Below the pieces are notes generated by a model. It did no database searches and was not told where the DNA came from. It was given only the letters and a program-made list of their open reading frames with translations. Position numbers and translations under genes: made by a program. Below are positions 6,339 to 14,352 of a DNA stretch of 16,632 nt, in pieces. How positions within the stretch are numbered: position 1 is the first letter of the stretch; the number at the start of each line of letters is the position of its first letter. The stretch is from Candidatus Heimdallarchaeota archaeon AB_125 (GTDB lineage Archaea; Asgardarchaeota; Heimdallarchaeia; Heimdallarchaeales; Heimdallarchaeaceae). Location: assembly GCA_001940755.1 (NCBI GenBank), contig MEHH01000027.1:1-16632 (forward strand), in the 5' to 3' direction.

Positions 6339-7073
6339 TCAACTACTTTTTTGGATGATGTTTTTCAGCCAACCAGGCATTATGTAACCCAGATAGCCTA
6401 GAAATACACCTACCATTGCAAACGACCAGCCCATATAATAGAATGGCGAATAGCCTTTTCCAAGAGATGCCATTACACTATCTAATGCAAAACAGACAAA
6501 CAGAAGACTAACAGAGATTCCATAAGCTGCGATAAGATTAAATCCTGTTTTAGGTAGTTTTTCTGTATTCATCTTTGCTTCTTTAAATGCATAGACTACT
6601 AGTATAATGTAGGTCACCAAGGATATTATTGCAAGCAACACGATTATGTAGAATTTCTTAGCAAGTAATCCAAATTGCGTATCTGAGAACCAGTAGATTA
6701 TTGCTTCCATTGACATTCCTATTACTATACCATTGATTACTAGAAATGTTATAGCAAAATCAACACCTTTGTTAGCGAAAACTGTTTCAACGAAAGCAAC
6801 AACAAAACAGTTTGATAGTGCTAACAGTAAGAAAGCAGTCATGTTGGAAAGATCAGTAAAACCTATAGTTTCATTTCCTAGAAAATATCCTAACCACCTA
6901 CCTATTGCTGAGGTCAAACTTGCTAGAGAAAAGCTAGCGAAAGTCAGTAGTAAGTATAATACTGGTTTCTTTCTTCTTTGGATATATTTCAACAAAATAA
7001 GAATAAAAACTATAATTAACATTACACTAATGAATGTTTCAAATATAACAGCAGAGAGAACTACTTCAGCCAT
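6339..7073 (-). CDS. Seven-transmembrane protein of unknown function
   Basis: From the ATG at 7073 the product is 244 aa with seven hydrophobic helices joined by short charged loops (KYIQRRKKP after helix 1, FKEAKMNTEKLPKTG between 5 and 6). It ends in a short tail, PGWLKNIIQKSS. There is no soluble output domain and no lysine in helix 7, so it is not a rhodopsin. The layout recalls the 7-TM sensor modules of archaeal signalling proteins. The ATG is preferred over the TTG at 7085 and GTG at 7082: GGTGA (7079-7083) is 5 nt before it and overlaps the stop of the upstream longin-like gene, so the two are translationally coupled. The pairing suggests the longin-like protein acts with this membrane protein, which is inference. 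Confidence 0.75.
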   Translation of the reverse strand: MAEVVLSAVIFETFISVMLIIVFILILLKYIQRRKKPVLYLLLTFASFSLASLTSAIGRWLGYFLGNETIGFTDLSNMTAFLLLALSNCFVVAFVETVFANKGVDFAITFLVINGIVIGMSMEAIIYWFSDTQFGLLAKKFYIIVLLAIISLVTYIILVVYAFKEAKMNTEKLPKTGFNLIAAYGISVSLLFVCFALDSVMASLGKGYSPFYYMGWSFAMVGVFLGYLGYIMPGWLKNIIQKSS

Positions 7074-7078
7074 TTTTA

Positions 7079-7525
7079 TCACCAAAATGAATCAGAAACG
7101 ATTTTCGTTGCTTTTCTTTTAGCAATCTCCTTATCTCCCTTCTCAATCATTTCTTCAACGTATTTTTCTATTTCATCGATCTGCTCTTCGGAGAGTAGAT
7201 TATAGTCACCAATATTCGGAAAATTACTAGAAATATTTTGCAAGATTTCAGAAGTCATCTCATGAATTATTTGTCTTTCAACCTCAATTTCTCCTTTCCG
7301 TAGCAAAGCTACAGCAATTTCGTCTGAAAGCTCGATGAAAACCTCAAATTTCTTTGTATCTACAAACTTTGGAACACCTACATCAATTTCCTCCATTGCA
7401 GATTGAATTGCTGTCAATATTCCACTAAAAAGAGCTTGATCTGAAAAGCTGCTATTCTCATCTCCTTTGTCTACAACAACTATGGGTATCCCAGACCTAG
7501 AGATAACATAAACAGCTTGAATCAT
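7079..7525 (-). CDS. Longin/roadblock-like (profilin-fold) small protein
   Basis: A 148-aa soluble protein. Residues 1-110 have the order expected of the longin/roadblock fold: a strand with a central Ser-Gly turn (AVYVISRSGIPIVVVD), a long helix after a variable loop (ALFSGILTAIQSAMEEI), three strands (VPKFVDTKKFEVFIELSD, IAVALLRKG) and a final helix. The C-terminal 40 residues are a charged helix with acidic and basic ends (EEQIDEIEKYVEEMIEKGDKEIAKRK, written in two adjoining halves in the protein). In Asgard archaea and eukaryotes such folds are partners or regulators of small GTPases. No GTPase is encoded here. AATTTAAAT (7548-7556) is 27 bp before the ATG, giving a leaderless mRNA. It is the first gene of a two-gene operon with the 7-TM protein. 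The family assignment rests on pattern, not on a search. Confidence 0.6.
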   Translation of the reverse strand: MIQAVYVISRSGIPIVVVDKGDENSSFSDQALFSGILTAIQSAMEEIDVGVPKFVDTKKFEVFIELSDEIAVALLRKGEIEVERQIIHEMTSEILQNISSNFPNIGDYNLLSEEQIDEIEKYVEEMIEKGDKEIAKRKATKIVSDSFW

Positions 7526-7547
7526 TAAATAATGAATTTTGTACTTG

Positions 7548-7556
7548 AATTTAAAT
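7548..7556 (-). promoter_or_regulatory. TATA box of the longin-7TM operon
   Basis: AATTTAAAT, read on the minus strand as ATTTAAATT, is centred 27 bp before the ATG at 7525. Confidence 0.55.
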
Positions 7557-7597
7557 GTGACGCATGACTATTTAAGCAAAAGAAGACATATCGAAAA

Positions 7598-7822
7598 CTA
7601 TAGGTTGTAACCTTTATACAGAGCTCTGAACACTTCTTCTTTTGAGCCCCCATGTTTTGATATTATATCTATAATTATTGCTCCTAGTAACTGAATTTCT
7701 TCTGCTGTAAACTCTCTTTGCTCTAATTCTTCTTGCAATTTTCGTAAAGCAGTCCATTTATTAGCTGAGAAATCAATTCTCCCCTCATATCGATCTTTTA
7801 GTTCATCTATTAAGTAACTCAT
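7598..7822 (-). CDS. Small helical hypothetical protein, 74 aa
   Basis: A 74-aa protein predicted to be almost wholly helical: ALRKLQEELEQ, then TAEEIQLLGAIIIDIISKHG, then a third helix ending in YKGYNL. It has no cysteines, no signal peptide and no clear membrane span; the hydrophobic stretch is short and amphipathic. No family is recognised. TTTATAAAGA (7851-7860) is a TATA box about 30 bp upstream. It is divergent from the haem b gene and followed by the longin-7TM operon on the same strand, which has its own promoter. It may be an adaptor or a small regulator. Confidence 0.6.
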   Translation of the reverse strand: MSYLIDELKDRYEGRIDFSANKWTALRKLQEELEQREFTAEEIQLLGAIIIDIISKHGGSKEEVFRALYKGYNL

Positions 7823-7850
7823 GAGTAACGTTTTATTTGACTAAAAGAGA

Positions 7851-7860
7851 TTTATAAAGA
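7851..7860 (-). promoter_or_regulatory. TATA box for the 74-aa gene
   Basis: On the minus strand TCTTTATAAA is centred about 33 bp before the ATG at 7822, predicting a leader of only a few bases. The 135-bp divergent region 7823-7957 also serves the plus-strand haem b gene, for which no clear TATA box stands out. Confidence 0.5.
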
Positions 7861-7957
7861 TTAGGGAAGTTCTCAGAGTATTATTGTCGTCTTTTTTGAT
7901 AGTTAATCTTTAATATTGTTAGAAATTATTACATTAAACATCAACCTAAGTGAGGAA

Positions 7958-8548
7958 ATGAAGTTAGCAAACAAGCAAAAGACCACCAAACTACTACTCA
8001 TAATGTTTTCAATCTTCGTAATCGCATTCATAATTTCAGATCAGACTCATGTTCTAGCAGATGATGATGATGATGGCATTGGTTTGATCGAAGATGATTT
8101 AGCTAAAGATATAGGAACAATTGCAATCGGTTTGTTTGCTGCAGGGATGTTAAACGTAATTGTTCTATTTGTATACAAATTTACTAGAAGGTTTCTTGAT
8201 GATGAAGGAAAAAGTGGAAAAATCAAAAATTTCACCCGAGAAGTCTATCTGAAAACGAGAAAACCCTTGAATTATCTACACTATTTACTTACTCTTGGTG
8301 CCACTACAATTATTATTCTTCATGGAATAGAATTTATCAGAAAAGAACAGGAAGTAGGGATCTTTGGATGGGTTGCTGTTGCTATATTTCTCTTCTACAT
8401 TCTTACTGGAGCTATCATTAAACTAAGGATAAAACCTCTCTGGGCGTCAAAAAAGGCTAGAAAGTGGATAAATAGGCTTCATCGAAGTCTATTGATTTTT
8501 CTTGCAGTAATTGCTGTTCATATAGTTCATGTTTTAATGGCAGATTAA
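7958..8548 (+). CDS. Membrane protein with a di-haem b (ferric reductase / cytochrome b561-like) histidine pattern
   Basis: From ATG 7958 the product is 196 aa; a TTG at 7916 adds 14 residues and is less likely, since GTGAGG lies just before the ATG. A signal-peptide-like segment ends at HVLA and is followed by a run of aspartates (DDDDDG). Four membrane helices follow. The third and last helices of the whole protein each carry two histidines one helix-length apart: H108 and H122 (H-x13-H) in LHYLLTLGATTIIILHG, and H175 and H188 (H-x12-H) in LHRSLLIFLAVIAVHIVH. This is the bis-histidine pattern that binds two stacked haems b in ferric reductase-type domains. No flavin or NAD domain is fused. 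A likely role is transmembrane electron transfer, the partner being unknown. Confidence 0.6.
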   Translation: MKLANKQKTTKLLLIMFSIFVIAFIISDQTHVLADDDDDGIGLIEDDLAKDIGTIAIGLFAAGMLNVIVLFVYKFTRRFLDDEGKSGKIKNFTREVYLKTRKPLNYLHYLLTLGATTIIILHGIEFIRKEQEVGIFGWVAVAIFLFYILTGAIIKLRIKPLWASKKARKWINRLHRSLLIFLAVIAVHIVHVLMAD

Positions 8549-8608
8549 GTAAAATTGCTTTAACTTAACTGTTTATCTATTTAAAAATACAAATTGTCTA
8601 ATGTAAGA

Positions 8609-8616
8609 TTTATATG
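8609..8616 (+). promoter_or_regulatory. TATA box for the Thr-rich membrane protein
   Basis: TTTATATG is centred 27 bp before the ATG at 8639, predicting a leaderless mRNA and ruling out the in-frame TTG at 8594, which lies upstream of the promoter. Confidence 0.6.
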
Positions 8617-8638
8617 TCTGAAAAACATACTCTGTGTT

Positions 8639-9055
8639 ATGTCAGAAACGACAGCAACAACAACTACAACAACTGCAGCAAAAAAACCAACAAAATCTAA
8701 TTGGAAATTTGCTGGATATTGGAATGCTTTGATAGGAGGTTTTGTACTTCTAATTTCGGGATTCCTAACATTTTTCACTTATCTTGCACCAGGATTATAT
8801 TTTATTGGTAGTGCGTCCTTTTTCACATTGGCATATATTCCATGGTTAACTGGTTTAATCCAAATGTTACTAGGATTTTTAGTACTATTTTTAATCTGGG
8901 AATGGTTACAAGATACTCTCAAAACAGGAACTTTAATTAAAGATTCAATGTGGTTAGGCATAATCTTAATACTTGTAGGCTTGATTACTGGAGGTTTAGG
9001 AGGAGTTCTTGTTTTAGTTGGTGGAATCTACTATCTTCTAAGCATTAAAAAATAA
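8639..9055 (+). CDS. Small multi-spanning membrane protein with a Thr-rich N-terminal tail
   Basis: A 138-aa protein with a low-complexity cytoplasmic-type tail (Thr-rich, then AAKKPTKSNWK) followed by about four hydrophobic helices: ALIGGFVLLISGFLTFF, FIGSASFFTLAYIPWLTGLI, MLLGFLVLFLIWEWL and a long Gly-rich last segment (WLGIILILVGLITGGLGG onwards) that may form one or two spans. It ends in LLSIKK. No catalytic residues are visible and the family is not recognised. It is a single-gene unit with its own TATA box and a T-rich terminator. A structural or assembly role for the neighbouring haem b protein is possible but not shown. Confidence 0.65.
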   Translation: MSETTATTTTTTAAKKPTKSNWKFAGYWNALIGGFVLLISGFLTFFTYLAPGLYFIGSASFFTLAYIPWLTGLIQMLLGFLVLFLIWEWLQDTLKTGTLIKDSMWLGIILILVGLITGGLGGVLVLVGGIYYLLSIKK

Positions 9056-9067
9056 AATAGTATAAAT

Positions 9068-9092
9068 TTCTTTTCTTTTTTTCTTTTTCTTC
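9068..9092 (+). terminator. Poly-T terminator after the Thr-rich membrane protein
   Basis: A stretch of nearly pure T with scattered C begins 13 bp after the stop codon, as expected for an archaeal terminator. Confidence 0.6.
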
Positions 9093-9199
9093 ATTTTAAT
9101 GAAAGTTAGAAGTTTAAAGCCTAAAAGTTACTTCTATGTGTTAGTTAATTTAGTGTGAAGAAGTATTGGATTTTCACTTCATTTTTATAACGAAGAATC

Positions 9200-9248
9200 T
9201 TTATATACAGCATTTGCATTAAAAATAGAAGTAGTAATTAAATTACTA
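9200..9248 (+). promoter_or_regulatory. Promoter of the surface protein with a palindrome at +1
   Basis: TTTATATAC (9200-9208) is a good TATA box and puts transcription start near 9231. A near-perfect palindrome with arms TAGTAATT (9232-9239) and AATTACTA (9241-9248) around one central base begins there. The loop is too short for an RNA hairpin, so a DNA-binding dimer site is likelier. A leader of about 30 nt follows to the ATG at 9261. Confidence 0.45.
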
Positions 9249-9260
9249 AAGGCGATTTAA

Positions 9261-11870
9261 ATGAAAAGAAAAAAGACTTTTATGATAATTTTAGGTCTGT
9301 TATTGGTACTGCAACCATTGCTTATGACAAATTTATCAAATGCGTATCAATTTGCAGATTCAACACCTCTGGAAATAACTAATTCTGTTTCTAACATAGT
9401 TAAAAAAGATATAGGTGCTGGAGGAGAGGAACAACTAATTGCAAATGTTATTCACAACAGCGGATTTGAAGATACTTATTCAAATGGAGGTCCAGAAGGA
9501 TTCAATTATGGAAGTAGTGCATTTCAATATGTGAACACAATTGATAGTGAAAAATATGCAGGGACTTATTCTTGTGATATCCAATCATACGGCACATCAC
9601 AATTCAGCGCAAATGCATATCTTTCTAGACAAATATCTGCTATTAACACACCTTATGTTGTAGAAGATATCGATTTAGACTTCTGGGCATACATTGTACA
9701 AAACCCAGATATTTCAAATGGTGGAAATATTTTTTTCTATTTGCAGTTCTATCATCAACCAAGTTCTACTAGCTACTACATCTATTACTACCTCTCGACT
9801 TCATCTATACCTGTAGATTCAGGAAATAATGTTTTCATTAATGCATCAATTCCATCCCTTAGCTGGGAAAATGTCCATCGAGATGTAACATTGGATTTTG
9901 AAACAGCTTTTGGTCCAGCAAATCCACAAACCTATCTAAACTACATATATGTGTATGCTAGTTCACCATCCGATCCAACAGGTTTGACAGAAATCTTAGT
10001 AGATGATTTTAGTGCTGAGAACAGCACAGGATATAATTTCATCACAACAAACGAGGGTTTTGAAACAGGAACTACAGATTGGTATTATAATAATAGAGGG
10101 ATTAGTTCAGTTCTTCAAACTACTGATCATACTGAAGGAACATATGCAATTAACATGACAGCTTACACCCCACTTCCTACTTTAGACGCATACACATATC
10201 TTGAATCTTATTTTGGGGATTGGAATCCTGATATGGGATATTATACTCATAATCCTGGAGAACTTACTATAGACTTTGATTGGAAATACTCAGAACCAAA
10301 TGGAGCATTCGATAACCAATATGCAAGATTCTATATATATGGGCATAATGAAACATATGATTTTGAGCTTCATTGGATGTTAGGTGATGTAACTGATGCA
10401 CATAGATATTCAAATTACTCAAGTTCAGGTGGAAGAGATACATATTATCTTGCAGATGGATTTGGTGAAAGGGATGTATGGCATTCGTTTTCTGTTGATA
10501 TATTTGAGTTTACATCAGCTTTCAACATTAATAATATGGCTTTCATGTACTGTGGAATCCGAATATATACGGGAAATGATATAGGTTCTACAACACAATT
10601 ACTAGTTGACAACTTCCAATTGAAAACATATCCTACAGGAGATCCATCTTTTGAAGAGGATTGGAATGCTATTCCATCAGATCCTATTCCATCTTGGTAT
10701 GGAAGTAGCTCTGATGAGTATATTAATTACACACCAGATGCTCATTCAGGAGACAATGCAGCAAATCTTACTGCACACAGTGGAACTGGAAATGTAAATA
10801 TCTTTAGATACCTTAATCTTGCAGTTACACAGAATCTATATACTGATTTTTGGTATAAGTTAGATTCAATAGAATCTGGACTAAACACATATGCATACAT
10901 CAATATAGAACTTTATGACGGTGGAGAAATCTATTATGTTCTTGGTAGTAGTTCAAACTTTGGAGCTTCTAATAGTACATATGATGTTTACTTCTGGGTT
11001 GATAATTTCAATCAAACAGGTGAGTGGTTAAATCTTGTAAGGAATATCTATGATGATATTGAAGCTGCATTTGGTCCTGGTGATTGGGAAATCTATGATA
11101 TACGATTTCAAGTATATGCTCAAGGAGGTTTAGTTACTTCTATGCTTGTAGACGATGTCTACTTTGTTTTAGACAGTACTGGTCCTCAGCTGGTTAGTCA
11201 ACTTCCTTTAAACACCCCAACTTATTATCAAGATGCACTGTTTGAAATGATGGCAACTGATAATTTATGTAGAGTATCGAACATCAGAGTTTACTATCGA
11301 ACTGATGTAACTTGGAATTATGTAACCGCAACACCTGCGGGAATGAGTTTCTTAGCAACAATTCCAGCTTTTGATTGGGGAAATGAAGTAGAATATTACA
11401 TACAGATGTGGGACATGCTTGGCAATACGAATATTGCTGACAATGGAGGTTCTTACTATTCCTATAGCATAGTTGATAACATCAATCCTACAGTGGAGAT
11501 TCTAAATGTAAACACTTCATCAAAATTGGGAATAGAGTCTGTAGAAATAGGAGCGTCTGATTATGGAAGTGATATAGCTTACATTCTACTCTATGATACA
11601 GGAGAATTAGTAGGTAATATTACAGCTGAACCATACAACTTTGTATATGATTCATCCATCAAACAAGTTGATGGTCAAAGACACTTAATTGCTGAAGCAT
11701 TTGATAATGCTGGAAATTCTGAGGTAGCGGAAATGGTTTTAGGAGTTAATCTTCCTTCAGGTTTCGTCTCATTCTTCCAATCATGGGGTACTTTAATTGG
11801 TGCAGCTATAGTTGGAACTGCTTGGGTAACTGTTGTTCTTATCAAAGTTTTCAAAAAACCTAAAACATAA
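9261..11870 (+). CDS. Large secreted, membrane-anchored surface protein with three repeat domains
   Basis: An 869-aa protein. A signal peptide (KRKK then a hydrophobic core, probable cleavage after SNA28) is followed by three related beta-rich domains at about residues 65-253, 264-455 and 461-636. Each opens with an xGFE/SFE motif followed within about 20 residues by aromatic residues, has a 'GTY' or 'GDNAANLT' strand, and closes with LVDD or LVDN. This is the layout of carbohydrate-binding jelly-roll modules (CBM4/9-like). Two Ig-like domains follow (about 640-737 and 741-829), with ATDN and AFDNAGN motifs, and then one membrane helix (about 840-862) and a KKPK tail. There are many N-x-S/T sites. 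It is probably a glycosylated adhesin or cell-envelope component. No protease or hydrolase motif is visible. The name of the family is uncertain. Confidence 0.75.
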   Translation: MKRKKTFMIILGLLLVLQPLLMTNLSNAYQFADSTPLEITNSVSNIVKKDIGAGGEEQLIANVIHNSGFEDTYSNGGPEGFNYGSSAFQYVNTIDSEKYAGTYSCDIQSYGTSQFSANAYLSRQISAINTPYVVEDIDLDFWAYIVQNPDISNGGNIFFYLQFYHQPSSTSYYIYYYLSTSSIPVDSGNNVFINASIPSLSWENVHRDVTLDFETAFGPANPQTYLNYIYVYASSPSDPTGLTEILVDDFSAENSTGYNFITTNEGFETGTTDWYYNNRGISSVLQTTDHTEGTYAINMTAYTPLPTLDAYTYLESYFGDWNPDMGYYTHNPGELTIDFDWKYSEPNGAFDNQYARFYIYGHNETYDFELHWMLGDVTDAHRYSNYSSSGGRDTYYLADGFGERDVWHSFSVDIFEFTSAFNINNMAFMYCGIRIYTGNDIGSTTQLLVDNFQLKTYPTGDPSFEEDWNAIPSDPIPSWYGSSSDEYINYTPDAHSGDNAANLTAHSGTGNVNIFRYLNLAVTQNLYTDFWYKLDSIESGLNTYAYINIELYDGGEIYYVLGSSSNFGASNSTYDVYFWVDNFNQTGEWLNLVRNIYDDIEAAFGPGDWEIYDIRFQVYAQGGLVTSMLVDDVYFVLDSTGPQLVSQLPLNTPTYYQDALFEMMATDNLCRVSNIRVYYRTDVTWNYVTATPAGMSFLATIPAFDWGNEVEYYIQMWDMLGNTNIADNGGSYYSYSIVDNINPTVEILNVNTSSKLGIESVEIGASDYGSDIAYILLYDTGELVGNITAEPYNFVYDSSIKQVDGQRHLIAEAFDNAGNSEVAEMVLGVNLPSGFVSFFQSWGTLIGAAIVGTAWVTVVLIKVFKKPKT

Positions 11871-11899
11871 ACAAAAATGAGGATTATTCCTCTCTACTA

Positions 11900-11907
11900 T
11901 TTTTTTT
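11900..11907 (+). terminator. Poly-T terminator after the surface protein
   Basis: Eight consecutive T lie 30 bp after the stop codon and before the promoter of the DUF2804 operon. Confidence 0.55.
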
Positions 11908-11943
11908 AGATAATTTCTTAAAAGGGTAAATTAATTTGAAGTA

Positions 11944-12972
11944 ATGAGTTCTCAAAATGAGATTTTAGATGAAGGAGATCTTTTAGATTTAGATGGTAGT
12001 CTAAACGTAAAAGGATGGTCTAGAAAACCTCTATTAAAATATAATAGAGAAAATCTAGGTAAAGGTTGGTTTCGAACTAAAGAATGGGATTATTATGCAA
12101 TAATTAATCCTGATTATGCGATAACATTCACTGTTACTGATCTTGGGATTATGGGTTTATATTCTATAGTTTGGCTTGATTTTAAAGAAAAGAAGTTCAT
12201 TCCTGATGAGGAATCAAGGTTCTTTACTAAAGGAAGAACAAATTTACCTTTATCTTCAGAAGTGGGAGATTTAGAATTTAGTGGTAAAGAATTAGATATA
12301 AAGATAAAAAAGAAGCCCTCTACCCGAATAATTGAGTTTGATTATCCTTCATTTAATAGTAATCAAGGAATTAGAGGAAAATTAGAGTTGTATCAAGATT
12401 CTGAAATAGATTCTATGACTATCGCAACACCTTGGAAAAACAAGCCTAAGTGCTTCTATTACAATACAAAAGTTAATTGTATGCCAGCTGAAGGTAAGGT
12501 TGTTATTGGAAATACGATTTTTACATTTGATAAAGCAAATAGTTTTGGAGTATTAGATTGGGGGAGAGGTATTTGGCCTTATTCTGACACTTGGTACTGG
12601 GGTTCTGCATCTGGCATGTCTGGAAAATCATCAGTTGGTTTTAACATTGGATATGGCTTTGGTGACACATCTTCAGCTACTGAGAACATCTTTTACTACA
12701 ATGGAAAAGGGCATAAATTAAACCAAGTTACTTTTCACTTTAATCCAAAAAACTACCTTGAACCTTGGAAATTTACAAGTAATGATGGGAGATTTGAAAT
12801 GGATTTTGAACCAATTTTAGATAGGAATTCTACCGTTAATCTTGCTATATTCAAATCCATACAACATCAAGTATTTGGTTATTTCACTGGAGAAGTAGTT
12901 TTAGATGATGGAAGAAAAATCAGAATAGAAAATCTGTTAGGATTTGCTGAAGAAGTGAAGAATAGATGGTAA
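11944..12972 (+). CDS. DUF2804 family protein
   Basis: A 342-aa soluble, beta-rich protein with the hallmark block of DUF2804: DWGRGIWPY, then TWYWGSASG, then NIGYGFGDTSSATEN, a histidine-lysine (GHKL), and the C-terminal PWKFTSNDGRFEMDF with a LDR a few residues later. The family is widespread in actinobacteria and archaea and has no established function. It has no signal peptide and no membrane helix. It is the first gene of a compact run with the zinc-ribbon methyltransferase (156 bp, less if the latter starts earlier) and the GT-A-like gene (overlapping). The promoter is uncertain; CTTAAAAG at about 11918-11925 is the best candidate. Confidence 0.8.
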   Translation: MSSQNEILDEGDLLDLDGSLNVKGWSRKPLLKYNRENLGKGWFRTKEWDYYAIINPDYAITFTVTDLGIMGLYSIVWLDFKEKKFIPDEESRFFTKGRTNLPLSSEVGDLEFSGKELDIKIKKKPSTRIIEFDYPSFNSNQGIRGKLELYQDSEIDSMTIATPWKNKPKCFYYNTKVNCMPAEGKVVIGNTIFTFDKANSFGVLDWGRGIWPYSDTWYWGSASGMSGKSSVGFNIGYGFGDTSSATENIFYYNGKGHKLNQVTFHFNPKNYLEPWKFTSNDGRFEMDFEPILDRNSTVNLAIFKSIQHQVFGYFTGEVVLDDGRKIRIENLLGFAEEVKNRW

Positions 12973-13128
12973 TATCTGAAAAGAGAAAAGTAAAATAGAA
13001 CTACAGTTTAACAAACCATTATACATATTTACCAACCTGCTGATCCACAACCTTGTTATTATTGTAAGAAGATTGAAGATTTTGAAGATGGGTATCCTAT
13101 AAGAGAAGGAGTTTTTACAGCAGAACAT

Positions 13129-14352
13129 ATGGTTTTTCGGTGTCCTTGGCATGCAAAATTCCAATGTTCAAAATGCGAGAAATTTCACCATTTTAGTTGG
13201 TTGTACTTTTGTCCAAAAACCAAGAAACTAATTTGTGGTAACTGTAATAAACCTACATTGAAACCTGTTAGATTCTGGAATAAAAACTATGCTTATGATT
13301 TCTGGTGTGATCAATGTGAAAGCTCACATTACGATCTATTATACACAGAATTTAGAGGAAAACATCCATGGCAACTTGAAGAAGAAAACATTATTTCAAA
13401 CGTAGAAATTCAAACTCCTTGGAAACCTTATTGGAGACCGCTTTATTCTCGAAAAGGCAAGGAAATCTCATTAGAAGAATCTCTGAAAATTGAAGATAAT
13501 GTTGCTCCAATAAGAAAGATGAGAGGTAGCGTAGTTTTTCATACAGAGTTGATTCCTGAAGATCAAGTTAAGCATCAAGAAACACTTGAAAAATGGGAAA
13601 GGGATAGTGGAATCTGGTTAGAAATTTATCGTAAGCAGTCAGAGAGCGATGAAGGAGATATTAATAGGCAGCTGATTATCGATCCAGCTCTTTGGGAGCT
13701 TCTAGGAGATGTAAGAAAACTCAAAGTTCTGGATGCAGGGTGTGGTAATGGATATCTTTCTAGAGAGTTGTCTAGGAGGGGTGCTGAAGTTGTTGGTGTA
13801 GATTTCTCTGAGCCATTCATCAAGTATTGTAAACAGCAAGAAAGTGTTGAAAAATTAGGTAGTAAGTTTATCCATGCATCATTGATGGATCTTAAAGAGA
13901 TAAAAGATAACAGCTTTGATTTAGTAGTTTCAAATATTGTAATGGTTGATGTATCTGACTTCAAGCAAGCCTTTCTTGAAATAAGTAGGGTTCTAAAAAC
14001 AAAAGGGAGATTTGTTTGGTCAAACCTCCATCCTGTTTTTGGAAGATTGAGCTCAATTGACTTGAAATTACCAAAAGATACACCTAGAAATGAAGAAGTA
14101 CTATACAAAGTAACAGACAGATATTTTGAATCAGGGGGAATACAAATCTCTTGGCATAATCTTGAGCCACTGTGGTCATTTGACAGAACATTATCAGAGT
14201 ATTCTAAAGCATTGAAAAAAGCAGGATTTGTTATTCAAGAAATAGTTGAACCAAAGCCATCAAATGAAGTAATTCAGCAGAATCCAAGACTTCTAGCGTT
14301 TGATGCAAATCGATATCCCCTATTCATAATATATGATTGTCTGAAAAAATAG
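13129..14352 (+). CDS. Zinc-ribbon N-terminal domain fused to a class I SAM methyltransferase; true start lies upstream
   Basis: From ATG 13129 the product is 407 aa. The first 65 residues hold paired cysteines (C13/C16, C28, C36/C39, C60/C63) of one or more zinc ribbons. A class I methyltransferase domain follows: motif I VLDAGCGNGYL (200-210), the acidic ribose-binding D225 in VVGVD, DNSFDLVVSNIVMVDVSD, then LEISRVLKTKGRFVW and NLHPVFG. It is the Methyltransf_11 type; the substrate is unknown. The start is not real: upstream of 13129 the same frame encodes QPCYYCKKIEDFEDGYPI and then REGVFTAEH, including another CxxC pair, back to about 13030. There is no ATG, GTG or TTG in that stretch, which begins after TAA 13009-13011. 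The gene either begins at a rare codon such as ATT, or has lost bases. Its 3' end overlaps the next gene by 16 bp. Confidence 0.8.
   Translation: MVFRCPWHAKFQCSKCEKFHHFSWLYFCPKTKKLICGNCNKPTLKPVRFWNKNYAYDFWCDQCESSHYDLLYTEFRGKHPWQLEEENIISNVEIQTPWKPYWRPLYSRKGKEISLEESLKIEDNVAPIRKMRGSVVFHTELIPEDQVKHQETLEKWERDSGIWLEIYRKQSESDEGDINRQLIIDPALWELLGDVRKLKVLDAGCGNGYLSRELSRRGAEVVGVDFSEPFIKYCKQQESVEKLGSKFIHASLMDLKEIKDNSFDLVVSNIVMVDVSDFKQAFLEISRVLKTKGRFVWSNLHPVFGRLSSIDLKLPKDTPRNEEVLYKVTDRYFESGGIQISWHNLEPLWSFDRTLSEYSKALKKAGFVIQEIVEPKPSNEVIQQNPRLLAFDANRYPLFIIYDCLKK

Noticed and set aside
6339..7073. The 7-TM protein as a second rhodopsin
   Set aside because: Helix 7 has no lysine for retinal and none of the rhodopsin motifs are present.
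6733..7122. A 129-codon plus-strand frame
   Set aside because: It runs antisense to the 7-TM and longin-like genes, which are supported by membrane helices, a ribosome-binding site and a TATA box.
8661..8690. ACA/ACT triplet repeat as a microsatellite or CRISPR-like repeat
   Set aside because: It encodes the Thr-rich tail of the membrane protein in frame and is too short and irregular for a repeat element.
13626..14108. A 160-codon minus-strand frame
   Set aside because: It is opposite the SAM-binding domain of the methyltransferase, whose motifs are unmistakable; the minus-strand product is Ser-rich and unlike any protein.
11944..14352. DUF2804 and the methyltransferase as one interrupted fusion gene, since both lie in the same frame
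   Set aside because: Three stops (12970, 12991 and 13009) lie between them, and DUF2804 is complete at its C-terminus; two adjacent genes is the simpler reading.
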